Assembly: GCF_019343195.1 (NCBI RefSeq)
Contig: NZ_RPHB01000002.1
Location: 248,001-312,000, forward strand
Source of the DNA: Arthrospiribacter ruber
GTDB taxonomy: Bacteria; Bacteroidota; Bacteroidia; Cytophagales; Cyclobacteriaceae
Direction: 5' to 3'
DNA: 64,000 bases
Part shown: positions 42,811 to 53,310 of the stretch, one piece after another
How the letters are laid out: each line of letters starts with the position of its first letter
Numbering within the stretch: position 1 is the first letter of the stretch
Position numbers and translations under genes: made by a program
The notes under the pieces: model-generated
The model's input: only the letters and a program-made list of their open reading frames with translations
Database searches by the model: none
Told to the model about the DNA's origin: nothing

Positions 42811-45228
42811 ATGATCAAGAACTACATAAAAATCGCTTGGAGAAACCTTTTGAAAAAAAAGACTTACTCTCTTATCAATGTTTTTGGTTTGGGGCTGGGG
42901 ATGACCTGTTGTTTTCTGATTTTTATGTATATCCAGGATGAGCTGTCTTTCGATAACTATCATGAAAAAGGAGACAGGATATACAGACTGACCCATGGAA
43001 ACTTACCTTCCGAAGACCAGCCAGAAAATGCTGGTGCAAATCCTTTTTGGGTTTGGAATAATGCACCGGTCGGCCCTGCTATTAAGAGTTATTTTCCTGA
43101 AATCGACAAAGTTGTCCAATTCTCCGGCAGCTCAGACATTTTGCTGACTGATGGTGAGAATTCCTTCCAGGAAGAAGGGGTATTTTTTATGGACTCAACG
43201 GCATTTGATGTTTTTAGCTGGAAGGTGATTAAAGGAGATGCGAAAAATGCATTGACCGCTCCGTACAGCATGGTGATGACTGAAAGTACTGCCAAGCGGT
43301 TTTTTGGAAATGAAGATCCTATCGGCAAAATATTGAAAGGTAGCGACTCTCCCGGAAGATCAAATGCAGGAGATTATACTGTCACAGCAGTAATTGAGGA
43401 CATTCCTTCCAACTCCCATTTCAAATTCAATATGCTGCTTTCATTAAGCACTTTTAGAGTATCAATACCGGAGGTTTTTGAATATTGGGGATATGCGGAT
43501 TTTTATACTTATTTCCTGGTCAATGAAAACTTCAACCTTACGGCATTTAGACAAAAAATCCCGGATTTTCTGGCTGCCCGACAAGACAATCCACGCTATA
43601 CGATCCAGGTCGAACAAATGAAGGATTTTTACCTTCGATCTGATGCCGAGAGACAGCCCGGCGAAACCGGAAGCCTTTCCAATATTTATGTATTTTCGAT
43701 CATAGGGATATTCATCATGTTGATCGCAATGATCAATTTTATGAACCTTTCCACCGCTAGGTCCATGGAAAGGGCCAAAGAAGTTGGCATCAGAAAATCG
43801 GTGGGTGCGGATAGAAGGCACCTTGTTTACCAGTTTTTAGGGGAATCCATCATCATCGTATTCCTGGCCATGATAGCCTCAGTGTTTTTTGTTACCATGG
43901 CAATCCCACTCTTGAAGAGCATTACGGGTAAGGAATTTGACTTGGTAAAATTTATCAATTGGCAAACTGTCCCGGTATTGACCGTGGTGCTATTTGTTGT
44001 CGGGATTTTGGCAGGTTCTTATCCTGCTTTTGTGTTGTCAGGATTCAGGCCAGTGCAGATATTGAAAGGAATTTCTGTTGCCAACAACAGCGGGGTCAAC
44101 CTTAGAAAGGGATTGGTGGTTTTCCAATTTAGCCTTTCCATCATCCTGATTGCCGGCACCATCATAGTCTATAACCAAATGAACCACCTGCTTGACAAGG
44201 ATATGGGTTTTGACAAAGAGCAAATGCTGGTGCTTGATTACAATTATGATGAACTAGTCAACAGAAGGTCCAGTGCCCTTAAGAATGAGATGGAAGCCAA
44301 TCCGGCAATACAATCTTCAGCATTTTCGAGGAGTGTTCCCGGAGGCTATTTTCCTAATGCTGGGACAGAAATTGAAAATTCCGATGGTGAAATGCAGATG
44401 CAAGGTCAGGCCATTTTCCAGGTAGGGATTGACTTTATAGACCATTTCGATATGGAATTGGTAGCAGGAAGATCTTACTCCAGGGACTTCCCTTCGGATT
44501 CTACCTCGGCCTTGGTCATCAACGAAGCCGCTGCCAGACAATATGGCTATGCTAACCCTGCAGACATCATCGGGAAAAAATTTGACCAATGGGGTAGATC
44601 AGGTGAAGTAATCGGGGTGGTCAAAGATTTCAACTTCATTTCGCTTCACCGCAACATTGAACCATTGACCTTGCCCTTTGAGGCCTATGCAAGCCGTTTT
44701 CTTACACTTAAAGTGAAGTCGGAAAACATGACAAAAACCATTTCAGAAATCGAGGATGTTTGGAATAGACTTGCACCACATAGGCCGTTTTTGTACAGTT
44801 TCTTGGACGAGGACTTCAACAAGCAGTACCAGGCCGATTTCAAATTCAGAAAAATATTTACCGTATTCTCGGTGTTGGCGATCCTGATTGCAAGCTTGGG
44901 ACTATTTGGATTGGCAACCTATTCGGCAGAGATCCGGACCAAGGAAATCGGCATCAGAAAAGTATTGGGTGCAGAAGTTTCAAGTATCGTCACTTTGCTT
45001 TCAATGGATTTTGTCAAACTCATTTTTGTGGCGATTGTACTTGCCATACCGATCACTTGGTATGCCATGAATACTTGGCTTGATGGATTTGCTTACAAAA
45101 CAGCAATCGGTTGGTGGGTGTATGTCTTGGCAGGACTAGTGGCTGTGATTGTGGCCTTGGCGACGATCAGTTCTCAAGCTGTCAGGGCAGCGATGCTCAA
45201 TCCGGTGAAGAGTCTCAAAAGTGAGTAA
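42811..45228 (+). CDS. Double-FtsX ABC transporter permease 1 of 6
   Basis: I chose ATG 42811 (MIKNYIKIAWRNLLKKK), the conserved family start; a frame upstream to 42754 is open but not conserved. The 805-residue inner-membrane protein has an N-terminal membrane segment, a periplasmic MacB_PCD domain, three FtsX segments (with NFMNLSTARSMERAKEVGIRK region near 315-335), a second membrane/PCD/FtsX unit, and ends NPVKSLKSE. The family moves no known substrate here; relatives with a MacB-type ATPase act in mechanotransmission, lipoprotein or peptide export. No ATPase gene is nearby. Confidence 0.9.
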   Translation: MIKNYIKIAWRNLLKKKTYSLINVFGLGLGMTCCFLIFMYIQDELSFDNYHEKGDRIYRLTHGNLPSEDQPENAGANPFWVWNNAPVGPAIKSYFPEIDKVVQFSGSSDILLTDGENSFQEEGVFFMDSTAFDVFSWKVIKGDAKNALTAPYSMVMTESTAKRFFGNEDPIGKILKGSDSPGRSNAGDYTVTAVIEDIPSNSHFKFNMLLSLSTFRVSIPEVFEYWGYADFYTYFLVNENFNLTAFRQKIPDFLAARQDNPRYTIQVEQMKDFYLRSDAERQPGETGSLSNIYVFSIIGIFIMLIAMINFMNLSTARSMERAKEVGIRKSVGADRRHLVYQFLGESIIIVFLAMIASVFFVTMAIPLLKSITGKEFDLVKFINWQTVPVLTVVLFVVGILAGSYPAFVLSGFRPVQILKGISVANNSGVNLRKGLVVFQFSLSIILIAGTIIVYNQMNHLLDKDMGFDKEQMLVLDYNYDELVNRRSSALKNEMEANPAIQSSAFSRSVPGGYFPNAGTEIENSDGEMQMQGQAIFQVGIDFIDHFDMELVAGRSYSRDFPSDSTSALVINEAAARQYGYANPADIIGKKFDQWGRSGEVIGVVKDFNFISLHRNIEPLTLPFEAYASRFLTLKVKSENMTKTISEIEDVWNRLAPHRPFLYSFLDEDFNKQYQADFKFRKIFTVFSVLAILIASLGLFGLATYSAEIRTKEIGIRKVLGAEVSSIVTLLSMDFVKLIFVAIVLAIPITWYAMNTWLDGFAYKTAIGWWVYVLAGLVAVIVALATISSQAVRAAMLNPVKSLKSE

Positions 45229-45534
45229 ATTAAATTGATAACTTGTCCCGAGCATCGGGATTGGTGGATAATAATGGATATTGATGGATATTGGATATTA
45301 TGGATAGAGGTAATTTGAAATATATAGAAATATACTTTGCGAAATATGTTGAAACTGGAGCCATAGCGGAAGTCCCGAGAACGGAGTGATTCTGGAGTTA
45401 GTTGCCAAGGATGTCTAAAAGAAGGAAAAAGGGGATATGTGAGAAAATTATTTCTTTTTATTTCCACAATATTTCTACTGTATTTCAACCCTGTTTCAAC
45501 AAGAGAAACAACTGGTAAAGAAAAAAAGACTGTT
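45229..45534. other. Spacer with hairpin, tandem TGGATATT-like repeats and leader copy L1
   Basis: CCCGAGCATCGGG (45246-45258) can form a short hairpin just after the permease stop. Next comes a stretch with repeated TGGATATT-like units (45264-45305). From 45317 to 45534 the sequence is homologous to the regions upstream of permeases 5 and 6. Confidence 0.6.
45317..45534 (+). repeat. Permease leader repeat, copy L1
   Basis: Shares with 53101-53310 the near-identical core ACGGAGTGATTCTGGAGTTA plus GTTGCC and GGATGTCT, the left part GAAATATACTTTG and the right part TTATTTCCACAATATTTC. AT-rich ends are partly complementary (GAAATATGTTGAAAC against GTATTTCAAC/GTTTCAAC), so an RNA or DNA hairpin is possible. 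It runs directly into the permease start codon. Confidence 0.7.
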
Positions 45535-47892
45535 ATGTTTAGAAACTACATTAAAATCGCCTGGAGAAATATCCTTAGAAGCAAAGGATTCGCCTTTATC
45601 AATATCGGAGGCCTGGGAATCGGAATTGCCGCCTCCATTTTGATTATGGTCTGGGTTCAGTTTGAACTTAGTGTGGACAGGTTTTATGAAAATTCAGATC
45701 GGATCTATGCGGTATGGAGGAATGCGGAAAACCAAGGAATTACCTACAGTTGGGATTATACTCCTGCACCTTATGGACCTACGTTGAAGGAAGACTATCC
45801 GGAAGTGGAAGAAACCACAAGAATCACCGAATGGGATCCGCAAATGCTTACAGTGGGATCTAAGAGTTTCTATGAAAGAAGTTCATTTGTTGATCCGGGA
45901 TTTTTCAAGATTTTTTCTTTCGAAGTGCTTGAAGGTGATCCGATTGTAGCTTTGGAAGATCCCAATTCCATCATCCTTACTGAGACGGTAGCCCAAAAAT
46001 TGTTTCCAGATGGGGATGCGATGGGAAAAACGGTGACAGTGGAAAAGACCTTGGATTTGATGGTCAATGCAGTTATCAAGGATTTGCCTGAAAACACTGA
46101 TTTTGAATTTACCTTTTTCCTTCCTTTCAAAAAACTGGAGGCCATGGGATGGGCTGATCCCTATTGGGGAAACAATTCCTATAGGACTTTTGCCATGCTC
46201 CAAAAAGGAACAGACCTGGAAGCTTTTAATGAAAAAATTTCCGGGTTTACCGAGAGACACTTGGAAGACAGCAAAATCAGCGATTTTTTGTTTCCCATGG
46301 CTGACCTGCATCTCTATTCAAAATTTGAAAACGGGAAATCTGTTGGGGGAAAGATTGAATTGATCCGCTTGTTTGGAATAGTGTCCATCATTATTTTGCT
46401 GATTGCCTGTATCAATTTTATCAACCTCAGTACTGCTCAGAGTGAAAACAGGGCCAAGGAAGTAGGAGTGAGGAAAGTAACCGGAGCAGGTAGGGGAATG
46501 CTGATCACACAGTTTTTGGTAGAGTCCATCATGATCACCCTTTTTGCTTTTGGCATTGCCCTGTTGATCGTGTCCTTGTCATTGCCTTCATTTAGGGACC
46601 TGATCGGTAAAAACCTTCAAAATCCGTTTGAACAGCCCTATTTCTGGCTATTGAGTTCGGGTTATGTTTTGGTGGTTGGCCTGTTTGCTGGAAGCTATCC
46701 TGCCTTCTTGCTGAGCTCTTTCAGTCCTTCCATTGTTTTCAAAACCAGGCTCTATAACAAAAAATATTGGATAAATCCCCGTCAGGCGCTTGTAGTATTA
46801 CAATTTGCCATAGTGGCCATTTTGATTGCGAGTGTATGGATTGTTAGGGATCAAATGACATTCGTTCACAATAGAGACTTGGGCCTGAATAAGGAAAACC
46901 TGATTTTTCATCCAGTCACAGAACCCATGAGAAAAAGCAAATTGGCCTTGAGAGAAGAACTCCTGTCCTTGCAGGAAGTAGCGTCTGTGACCTATACCTT
47001 TTCACCATTGACTGATATTTACAGTGATACAGGTGGGCTTATGTGGCAGGGGAAAAATGAAGAGGACCGGCAGAACATTGCCAGAATGGGATCAGATGCC
47101 AATTTGTTGGAAACTGCGGGGATGGAGCTGATTTCAGGAAGGGATATTGATGTTTACAACTTTCCGAGTGACAGCAATGCGGTAGTTCTCAATGAAAAAG
47201 CTTTGGAAATCATGGGATTTGAAGAACCATTGGGCCAAGTGATTCAGGATGGCGACCTGTCTTTTACAGTGGTGGGTGTGGTTAAAGATTTTATCATGGA
47301 ATCCCCTTTCGATGAGGTGCGTCCTATAGTGGTTTTGGGTCCAAAACGAAACCTGAATTTCATTCATATACGCCTAAAAGAAAACAGTGATTTAAGAAGC
47401 TCCATCAATAATCTTGGGGAAGTGTTCGCTAAATTCAATCCTGATGCTCCATTTGAATACAGTTTTGTGGACCAGGTTCATGCCAGCAAATTTGCGGCGC
47501 AGGAGCGTACCTCTAAATTGATGGGATTGTTCACCGGATTGGCCATCATCATATCCTGTTTGGGGCTTTTTGGCCTGGCCGCCTTTGTCGCCGAACAGAG
47601 GAGGAAAGAAATATCCGTCAGAAAAGTGTTGGGCGCTTCAGTACCCGGTTTGGTCAGGCTGATTTCCTCGGAGTTCACCAAATTGGTGTTGATTGCGGTA
47701 ACGATAGGCATACCTGTTACTTGGTATTTTATGGATTCCTGGCTGAAGACCTTTGCCTACCGGACCTCCATTGACTGGAAGATCTTTCTCTGGACCTCCA
47801 TTTTGGCATTGGTCATTGCCTTCTTTACTGTCAGTTCCCAAGCGATTAAAACCGCGATGATCAATCCTGCAGATATCTTGAGAAGCGAATGA
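45535..47892 (+). CDS. Double-FtsX ABC transporter permease 2 of 6
   Basis: Starts at ATG 45535 (MFRNYIKIAWRNILRSK); an upstream ATG-free extension to 45439 is formed by the leader repeat and is probably untranslated. 785 residues with the same plan as permease 1: MacB_PCD, FtsX with NFINLSTAQSENRAKEVGVRK, then second unit with AAFVAEQRRKEISVRKVLGAS and the ending NPADILRSE. Paralogous to, but clearly diverged from, its neighbours. Confidence 0.9.
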   Translation: MFRNYIKIAWRNILRSKGFAFINIGGLGIGIAASILIMVWVQFELSVDRFYENSDRIYAVWRNAENQGITYSWDYTPAPYGPTLKEDYPEVEETTRITEWDPQMLTVGSKSFYERSSFVDPGFFKIFSFEVLEGDPIVALEDPNSIILTETVAQKLFPDGDAMGKTVTVEKTLDLMVNAVIKDLPENTDFEFTFFLPFKKLEAMGWADPYWGNNSYRTFAMLQKGTDLEAFNEKISGFTERHLEDSKISDFLFPMADLHLYSKFENGKSVGGKIELIRLFGIVSIIILLIACINFINLSTAQSENRAKEVGVRKVTGAGRGMLITQFLVESIMITLFAFGIALLIVSLSLPSFRDLIGKNLQNPFEQPYFWLLSSGYVLVVGLFAGSYPAFLLSSFSPSIVFKTRLYNKKYWINPRQALVVLQFAIVAILIASVWIVRDQMTFVHNRDLGLNKENLIFHPVTEPMRKSKLALREELLSLQEVASVTYTFSPLTDIYSDTGGLMWQGKNEEDRQNIARMGSDANLLETAGMELISGRDIDVYNFPSDSNAVVLNEKALEIMGFEEPLGQVIQDGDLSFTVVGVVKDFIMESPFDEVRPIVVLGPKRNLNFIHIRLKENSDLRSSINNLGEVFAKFNPDAPFEYSFVDQVHASKFAAQERTSKLMGLFTGLAIIISCLGLFGLAAFVAEQRRKEISVRKVLGASVPGLVRLISSEFTKLVLIAVTIGIPVTWYFMDSWLKTFAYRTSIDWKIFLWTSILALVIAFFTVSSQAIKTAMINPADILRSE

Positions 47893-48107
47893 TTTTAGAT
47901 TAAAAGTTTAAAGACATAAGACACAAGACATAAGATTCAAGACTGGATTTGTCGAAAAAGAGGAGAATCTTGATTGAATAAGTAACAATCAGCAAGTCTC
48001 TTGACAATATAAACCAAAATAGAAGAGAACGATGACAACTACGATAACCTTAAAACCTTACAACTTTCAAACATCTCAACCTTCCAACCTTTAAATTCAT
48101 ACCAGCC
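47893..48107. repeat. Spacer with short degenerate direct repeats
   Basis: Contains repeated ACATAAGACACAAG-like units (47918-47945) and a run of degenerate AACCTTxxAACxTT units (48045-48092). These low-complexity repeats are typical of spacers around such permease genes and might be slip-prone. No gene. Confidence 0.5.
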
Positions 48108-50585
48108 ATGCTTAGAAACTACCTAAAAATCGCCTGGAGAAACCTGTTTCGGCGAAAACTGACAAGCCTATTGTATGTCTCAGGACTGGGAATAGCATTG
48201 CTGTGTGTGATGTTTATGGGGATCTATATTCATGACGAAAGGAGCTTTGATAGATTTTTGCCTGAGTCTGACCTGATCTATCGTGTCAATATCGATGGTA
48301 AAATGGGCCCGGAAGAATTTTTGGGTGGAAATACACCGCCACCGGTTGGAAAGGCCCTTTTGGACAATTTTCCAGAAGTTGCAGACTATACAAGATTGTA
48401 TTTGAATTCTCCGGAATTTGTGAGTTACCTGGAAGGGACAGAAAACAAAATATTTAAGGAAAGCAGGATGTTTTCGGTTGATTCCAATTTTCTGGATTTT
48501 TTCAAGTTTCCGGTTTTGGAAGGAAACCCAAAAACCAGCCTTCAACATACCTACTCAGTGGTATTGACAAAAAGCACCGCCAAAAAGTATTTTGGCGATC
48601 AGCAGGCCCTTGGCAAAGAATTACATTTTGATGAGTGGGGCAAGCCATTTTTGGTTACTGCTGTTTTGGAGGATTTACCTTCCAACTCCTCTCTTCAATT
48701 TGACCTATTGATCCCCAATGATGCCAATCCTGTCGTTCAGCGTTTTGATTGGAGCTGGGTTTGGTTGCAGATGAACACCTTTGTGAAGTTGGGTCCCGAA
48801 TCGGCCAATCCCGAAACGGTAGCCAAGATCGAGGAGAAATTGCCATCCATGGTCAAGTTATTGGCCTCAGCACCATTTGAAAGGATAGGAAAACCTTTTG
48901 ATGAATTTATCGCCAACGGTGGGAGGTGGGACTTTTTGCTGCAGCCAATGGAAGACATTCATTTGGGTTCCAAAGGCATTTACAGCAACCAAATTGCCCA
49001 TGGAAATGCCACCACTGTCCATGCATTTATTTTTACGGCATTTTTGATATTGCTGATGGCCTGTATCAATTGCATGAACCTGACCACCGCCCAGGCTTTA
49101 AGGAGAAGTAAAGAAGTGGGAGTAAAAAAAGTATTGGGTTCTGCCCGTCAGCAGCTGATAGGACAGTTTTTGGTAGAATCATTCCTTTTCAGTGTTTTGG
49201 CAGTTATGCTTGGACTTTTTCTTATGGTGATGCTCATGCCTTTCTTCAATCAATTGACAGGAAAATCATTTGAATTGATGGATTTGATGACACCGGGTCA
49301 TGCACTCGCATTGTGCTTTTTGGTTTTTATTTCCGTGTTGTTTTCGGGATTGTATCCTGCTTTTTACCAGAGTGGTTTCCGCCCCATGTCGATACTAAAA
49401 CGCAATGTCAATCCTTCCAGCATTTTCAGCGAGCACACAACCAGAAATGGCCTTGTTGTTTTTCAGTTTATGATTTCCACAGCATTGATTATTTTTTCAA
49501 TTGTTGTATTCAAACAGCTCAAGTATGCCAATGAAGTAAATCTGGGTTTTGACAAAGAACATATTTTGCTGTTAAACCAGGTCGAAAAAGCTGGAGTGAC
49601 CCAAAAGACCCTGACGGAGGAGTTGAGACAAATACCGGGCATCGCAAATGCCAGTCTCGCTACTGGAGTGCCTTCGAAGAATGCATTTGGCGACTTCTAT
49701 GTACCTGTATCTTCAGAAGGTGGTTCCGACTTACTCAAAGACCTGGCATTGGCCTCTTATATGGTTGATGAACAGTTTGTTGCTACTATGGGATTGGAGA
49801 TCTTGTTTGGAAGGGACTTTTCTTTGGACTTCAATGATTCCACTTCTATTATCTTGAATGAAACCGCTGTACGTCAGATTGGGTGGGACCCTGAGACAGT
49901 GGTTGGCAGCTATATCAGGTATCCCGGCAACCGAAATCAGACCTTTGAAGTCATTGGGGTAGTGAAAGACTTCAATATAGAATCCCTCCATACCGAGATC
50001 ATGCCTTTTGCCTTGTTTCATTTTTCTTCCAAGACTTATTATCCCCGACAAATGTACATCAGTCTGAGGTTGAATAATGAAAACCTTTTTCAGACCCTAA
50101 AAGACATCGAGGAGAAATGGCATACTCTTGTCCCTGGCCAACCCTACCAAGCCTCTTTCCTGGATGAAGAAATTGAGGCCATGTATCAGGCAGATCAAAA
50201 AGCAGGCTATACTTTCTGGGTGTTTACTCTACTGGCGATGATGATAGGATGTATAGGTCTGTTTGGCTTGGTAATGGCCACTGTTGAGCAGCGTGTCAGG
50301 GAAATCGGCATAAGGAAGGTATTGGGAGCGCCTGTTTCCAGCCTAGTGAGGGTGCTGTCGCAGGACTACATCAAGCTGATCTTTGTAGCAGTCCTGATAG
50401 CTTCTCCTTTGGCTTGGTGGGCCATGGGTTATTGGTTGCAACAATTTGCTTACCAAGTTGATGTCCATATCGGCTATTTCGTCATGGCATTCATGTTAGC
50501 CATAATGTTTTCTTTCCCAACAATCTTGTTCCAAACATGGAAAGCAGCCATCTCCAACCCAGTTGAATCTTTGAAATCAGAGTAA
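48108..50585 (+). CDS. Double-FtsX ABC transporter permease 3 of 6
   Basis: 825 residues, the longest and most divergent of the array. Start MLRNYLKIAWRNLFRRK is conserved; the cytoplasmic loop reads NCMNLTTAQALRRSKEVGVKK and the second one VEQRVREIGIRKVLGAP; it ends NPVESLKSE. The spacer upstream lacks the leader repeat found at copies 2, 5 and 6. The next permease follows after 17 bases, so 3 and 4 are probably cotranscribed. Confidence 0.9.
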   Translation: MLRNYLKIAWRNLFRRKLTSLLYVSGLGIALLCVMFMGIYIHDERSFDRFLPESDLIYRVNIDGKMGPEEFLGGNTPPPVGKALLDNFPEVADYTRLYLNSPEFVSYLEGTENKIFKESRMFSVDSNFLDFFKFPVLEGNPKTSLQHTYSVVLTKSTAKKYFGDQQALGKELHFDEWGKPFLVTAVLEDLPSNSSLQFDLLIPNDANPVVQRFDWSWVWLQMNTFVKLGPESANPETVAKIEEKLPSMVKLLASAPFERIGKPFDEFIANGGRWDFLLQPMEDIHLGSKGIYSNQIAHGNATTVHAFIFTAFLILLMACINCMNLTTAQALRRSKEVGVKKVLGSARQQLIGQFLVESFLFSVLAVMLGLFLMVMLMPFFNQLTGKSFELMDLMTPGHALALCFLVFISVLFSGLYPAFYQSGFRPMSILKRNVNPSSIFSEHTTRNGLVVFQFMISTALIIFSIVVFKQLKYANEVNLGFDKEHILLLNQVEKAGVTQKTLTEELRQIPGIANASLATGVPSKNAFGDFYVPVSSEGGSDLLKDLALASYMVDEQFVATMGLEILFGRDFSLDFNDSTSIILNETAVRQIGWDPETVVGSYIRYPGNRNQTFEVIGVVKDFNIESLHTEIMPFALFHFSSKTYYPRQMYISLRLNNENLFQTLKDIEEKWHTLVPGQPYQASFLDEEIEAMYQADQKAGYTFWVFTLLAMMIGCIGLFGLVMATVEQRVREIGIRKVLGAPVSSLVRVLSQDYIKLIFVAVLIASPLAWWAMGYWLQQFAYQVDVHIGYFVMAFMLAIMFSFPTILFQTWKAAISNPVESLKSE

Positions 50586-50602
50586 AAATAAATATTGAAA
50601 AT

Positions 50603-53035
50603 ATGTTGAAAAACTTCCTGAAAACTGCCTTTAGAAGCCTTGCTCGCAACAGGCTTTATGCCACCCTCAATCTGGTAGGTTTGCTTTTGGGAATGGCTGT
50701 CATCCTGATGGTCTTTTTGATCTATTCCTATGAAACCAGTTTTGATACATTCCACTCAGATGCGGACAGGATTTATAGGGTGAATACCCGGGCTGACTTC
50801 AATGGCTTTAAGATGGACAATAGGGGAGCACCAAGGCCCCTGTATGAATTGTTGGAAAGTGAATTGCCCGAAATAGAAAGCTTGGGGTTGTATCTGACTA
50901 ATACCATGAGGAATTGGAAAGCCATTAGGGGAGGTGAAAAATTCACCATTGAAAATCCATTGCCTGCAGCTGTAAATAAAGGTTTTTTTAACATTTTCGA
51001 TTACAATTGGATTGAAGGAAATTCCCAATCCATTTTCAGCATCCCAAACGGAGTTGCCATTTCTAGGTCACTTTCCGAAAAGCTTTTTAATGGTCAGGTC
51101 ATAGGTGCAGAAATCTCGGCGGTTTACCATGATTATGAAGCCAAAGAAGACAAGTCTTTTGATTTTCAGGTTGCGGCGATTTTTGATGATTCCCGACCCA
51201 ATACTGATTTCAAATCTGATATTTTTATACCCTATGAAGCCTATCAGGATTATCTGGGTATACAGAATGTTTGGGGCAGCCTTTCCTCCAATTTTCAACT
51301 CTACCCCAAACTTGGAGATCAAGTGGATAGGGCCATGGGGATAGAAAAGATTGAAAATTTTATCAATAAACAATTTCAGGAGTCAGAGAATACATTTATC
51401 CATAACTGGAGATGTGAATTGATGCCATTACAGGATATCCATTTTGATGGAATCTTCGGACATGACAATCCGAGAAAAGCAACTAAAGAGAACCTAAGTA
51501 TTCTGCTGCTGGTAGGTTTCATAGTGCTTATTTCTGCCAGCATCAATTTCATCAACCTTTCAACGGCCTTTTCATTTTCCCGTGCCAAAGAAGTAGGCAT
51601 CCGAAAAGTAATAGGTAGTCCTAGGATCTGGTTGGTGGGACAGTTTTTGGCAGAAACCTTCCTTTTGGTGATTACAGCTGGGATGCTATCCCTGTTTATG
51701 ATTGAACTGGTCCTCCCACAACTAGGCCCTATCTATGAACTTGGAATATCAGGTAGTTTGGTTCGTTTCTTTTTGTCGCGTCCGGAATTCTACCTTTTCT
51801 TTTTTGGATTCGTAGTGATACTCACTTTATTGAGCGGCATTTATCCCGCCATGGTGTTGTCTGGTTTCAATCCGAATCAGGCATTAAGAACTAAACCGGG
51901 AAGCAACAAATCAAGTTTAGTCATAAGAAGGTCATTGGTCATCGTTCAGATCACATTATCCATGGTGTTGATTTTTGGTACCTTACTGGTCAACCGTCAG
52001 TTGGAGTTCCTCAATACCCAAGACCTTGGATTCAATCATGAACATACGGGTTACTTTTTTCTACCCTCCGGCCCAGAATCCCAAGAAAAGGCTGCTACAT
52101 TGAAAGAAAGGGTGAAACTATTGCCTTATGTATTGGAAGCTTCCACAGCAGGAAGTCCCATCATCAGCACAGGTTGGTCCAAGAGTACTGCTGAGTTTGA
52201 AAAAGACGGTGAAAAATCAGAAGCATTTTTCGATACCAAATCAGTGGATCCAGAGTATTTCTCTGCTTATGGGATGCGTTTTTTGGCAGGTAAGGCATTT
52301 GAACCCGAGCAAAATGAAGTGATGGTGGTCAACGAATCTTTGGCCAGGGAAATCGGAGCCAATAATCCTGAAGATGCCGTAGGGAGGGAATTGACCATGA
52401 ATGAAAAAACCTGGAGGATTTCAGGCGTGGTGGCTGATTTTCATTTTCAGCCCCTGAACAATGAAATCCGCTCCATCATGTTTCCAAAGCAGGATTTCGG
52501 TAATTTGTTCTCCTATAGGTTTAACCAAGGTGACTTCCAAGCCAATACCCTTGAGGTTGTCGGAATGGCCAAGGAACTTTTCGAAGTCAATGAATTCAAA
52601 ACCTACACTGTATCTGAAGTGGTCGGAGGATTCTACGGAGAGGAGAAAAAATTGATCAAGGTATTGGGCTTGTTCACCTTCCTTGCCTATTTCATTTGTG
52701 CACTCGGAATGGTAGGTTTGGTATCCTATCTGGCATTTCAGAAGAGAAAAGAGATTTCCATAAGAAGGGTTTTTGGGGCAGGAATAGTACAGGTAACTGC
52801 CGGATTGATGAAAGAATTTGTGCTGTTGGTTTTTGGGGCGGCTGTACTGGCCATTCCCCTTGCATTGGTTTTCGGACAAAAATGGTTGGCTAATTTCCCC
52901 TACCGCACCGGAATAGGCATTGGAATCATCCTGGGAGTAGTACTGATCAGTGTTTTGTTTACGGGTTTTACGGTCTTTTTCCAGTCCCACTATGCAGCAA
53001 GCAGAAATCCGGCGGATAATCTGAGGAGTGAATAA
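50603..53035 (+). CDS. Double-FtsX ABC transporter permease 4 of 6
   Basis: 810 residues. The start MLKNFLKTAFRSLARNR deviates from the NYLKIAWRN consensus but keeps the pattern. The loop motif is NFINLSTAFSFSRAKEVGIRK and the C-terminal loop FQKRKEISIRRVFGAG; it ends NPADNLRSE. Encoded 17 bases after permease 3. Confidence 0.9.
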   Translation: MLKNFLKTAFRSLARNRLYATLNLVGLLLGMAVILMVFLIYSYETSFDTFHSDADRIYRVNTRADFNGFKMDNRGAPRPLYELLESELPEIESLGLYLTNTMRNWKAIRGGEKFTIENPLPAAVNKGFFNIFDYNWIEGNSQSIFSIPNGVAISRSLSEKLFNGQVIGAEISAVYHDYEAKEDKSFDFQVAAIFDDSRPNTDFKSDIFIPYEAYQDYLGIQNVWGSLSSNFQLYPKLGDQVDRAMGIEKIENFINKQFQESENTFIHNWRCELMPLQDIHFDGIFGHDNPRKATKENLSILLLVGFIVLISASINFINLSTAFSFSRAKEVGIRKVIGSPRIWLVGQFLAETFLLVITAGMLSLFMIELVLPQLGPIYELGISGSLVRFFLSRPEFYLFFFGFVVILTLLSGIYPAMVLSGFNPNQALRTKPGSNKSSLVIRRSLVIVQITLSMVLIFGTLLVNRQLEFLNTQDLGFNHEHTGYFFLPSGPESQEKAATLKERVKLLPYVLEASTAGSPIISTGWSKSTAEFEKDGEKSEAFFDTKSVDPEYFSAYGMRFLAGKAFEPEQNEVMVVNESLAREIGANNPEDAVGRELTMNEKTWRISGVVADFHFQPLNNEIRSIMFPKQDFGNLFSYRFNQGDFQANTLEVVGMAKELFEVNEFKTYTVSEVVGGFYGEEKKLIKVLGLFTFLAYFICALGMVGLVSYLAFQKRKEISIRRVFGAGIVQVTAGLMKEFVLLVFGAAVLAIPLALVFGQKWLANFPYRTGIGIGIILGVVLISVLFTGFTVFFQSHYAASRNPADNLRSE

Positions 53036-53100
53036 GGTTTTGAAGATATTGATGGATACTTGGGGTATTTTGGAAAGATGTTTAAAGAAATATGCTTCGA

Positions 53101-53310
53101 GAAATATGATAGAAATATACTTTGTGAAACATGATGGAAATAGGTTGAAACTTGAGCTTATGCGGAAGTCTCAAGAACGGAGTGATTCTGGAGTTAGTTG
53201 CCTAGGATGTCTGGAAGAAGGCAAATGGGGATCTGTGTTGAATAATATTTCTATTTATTTCCACAATATTTCAACAAGAAAAACTACTGTTAAAGATAGA
53301 AAAGACTGTT
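53101..53310 (+). repeat. Permease leader repeat, copy L2
   Basis: Close relative of 45317-45534, with the ACGGAGTGATTCTGGAGTTA core, GAAATATACTTTG left part and the TTATTTCCACAATATTTCAA right part, ending ACTGTTATGCTTAGAAAC at the start codon. The conservation of a non-coding leader together with the gene start suggests tandem duplication of leader plus gene. Confidence 0.7.

Noticed and set aside
45264-45305. TGGATATT-like direct repeats as a CRISPR array
   Set aside because: Units are too short and have no regular spacers; no cas genes occur in the window.
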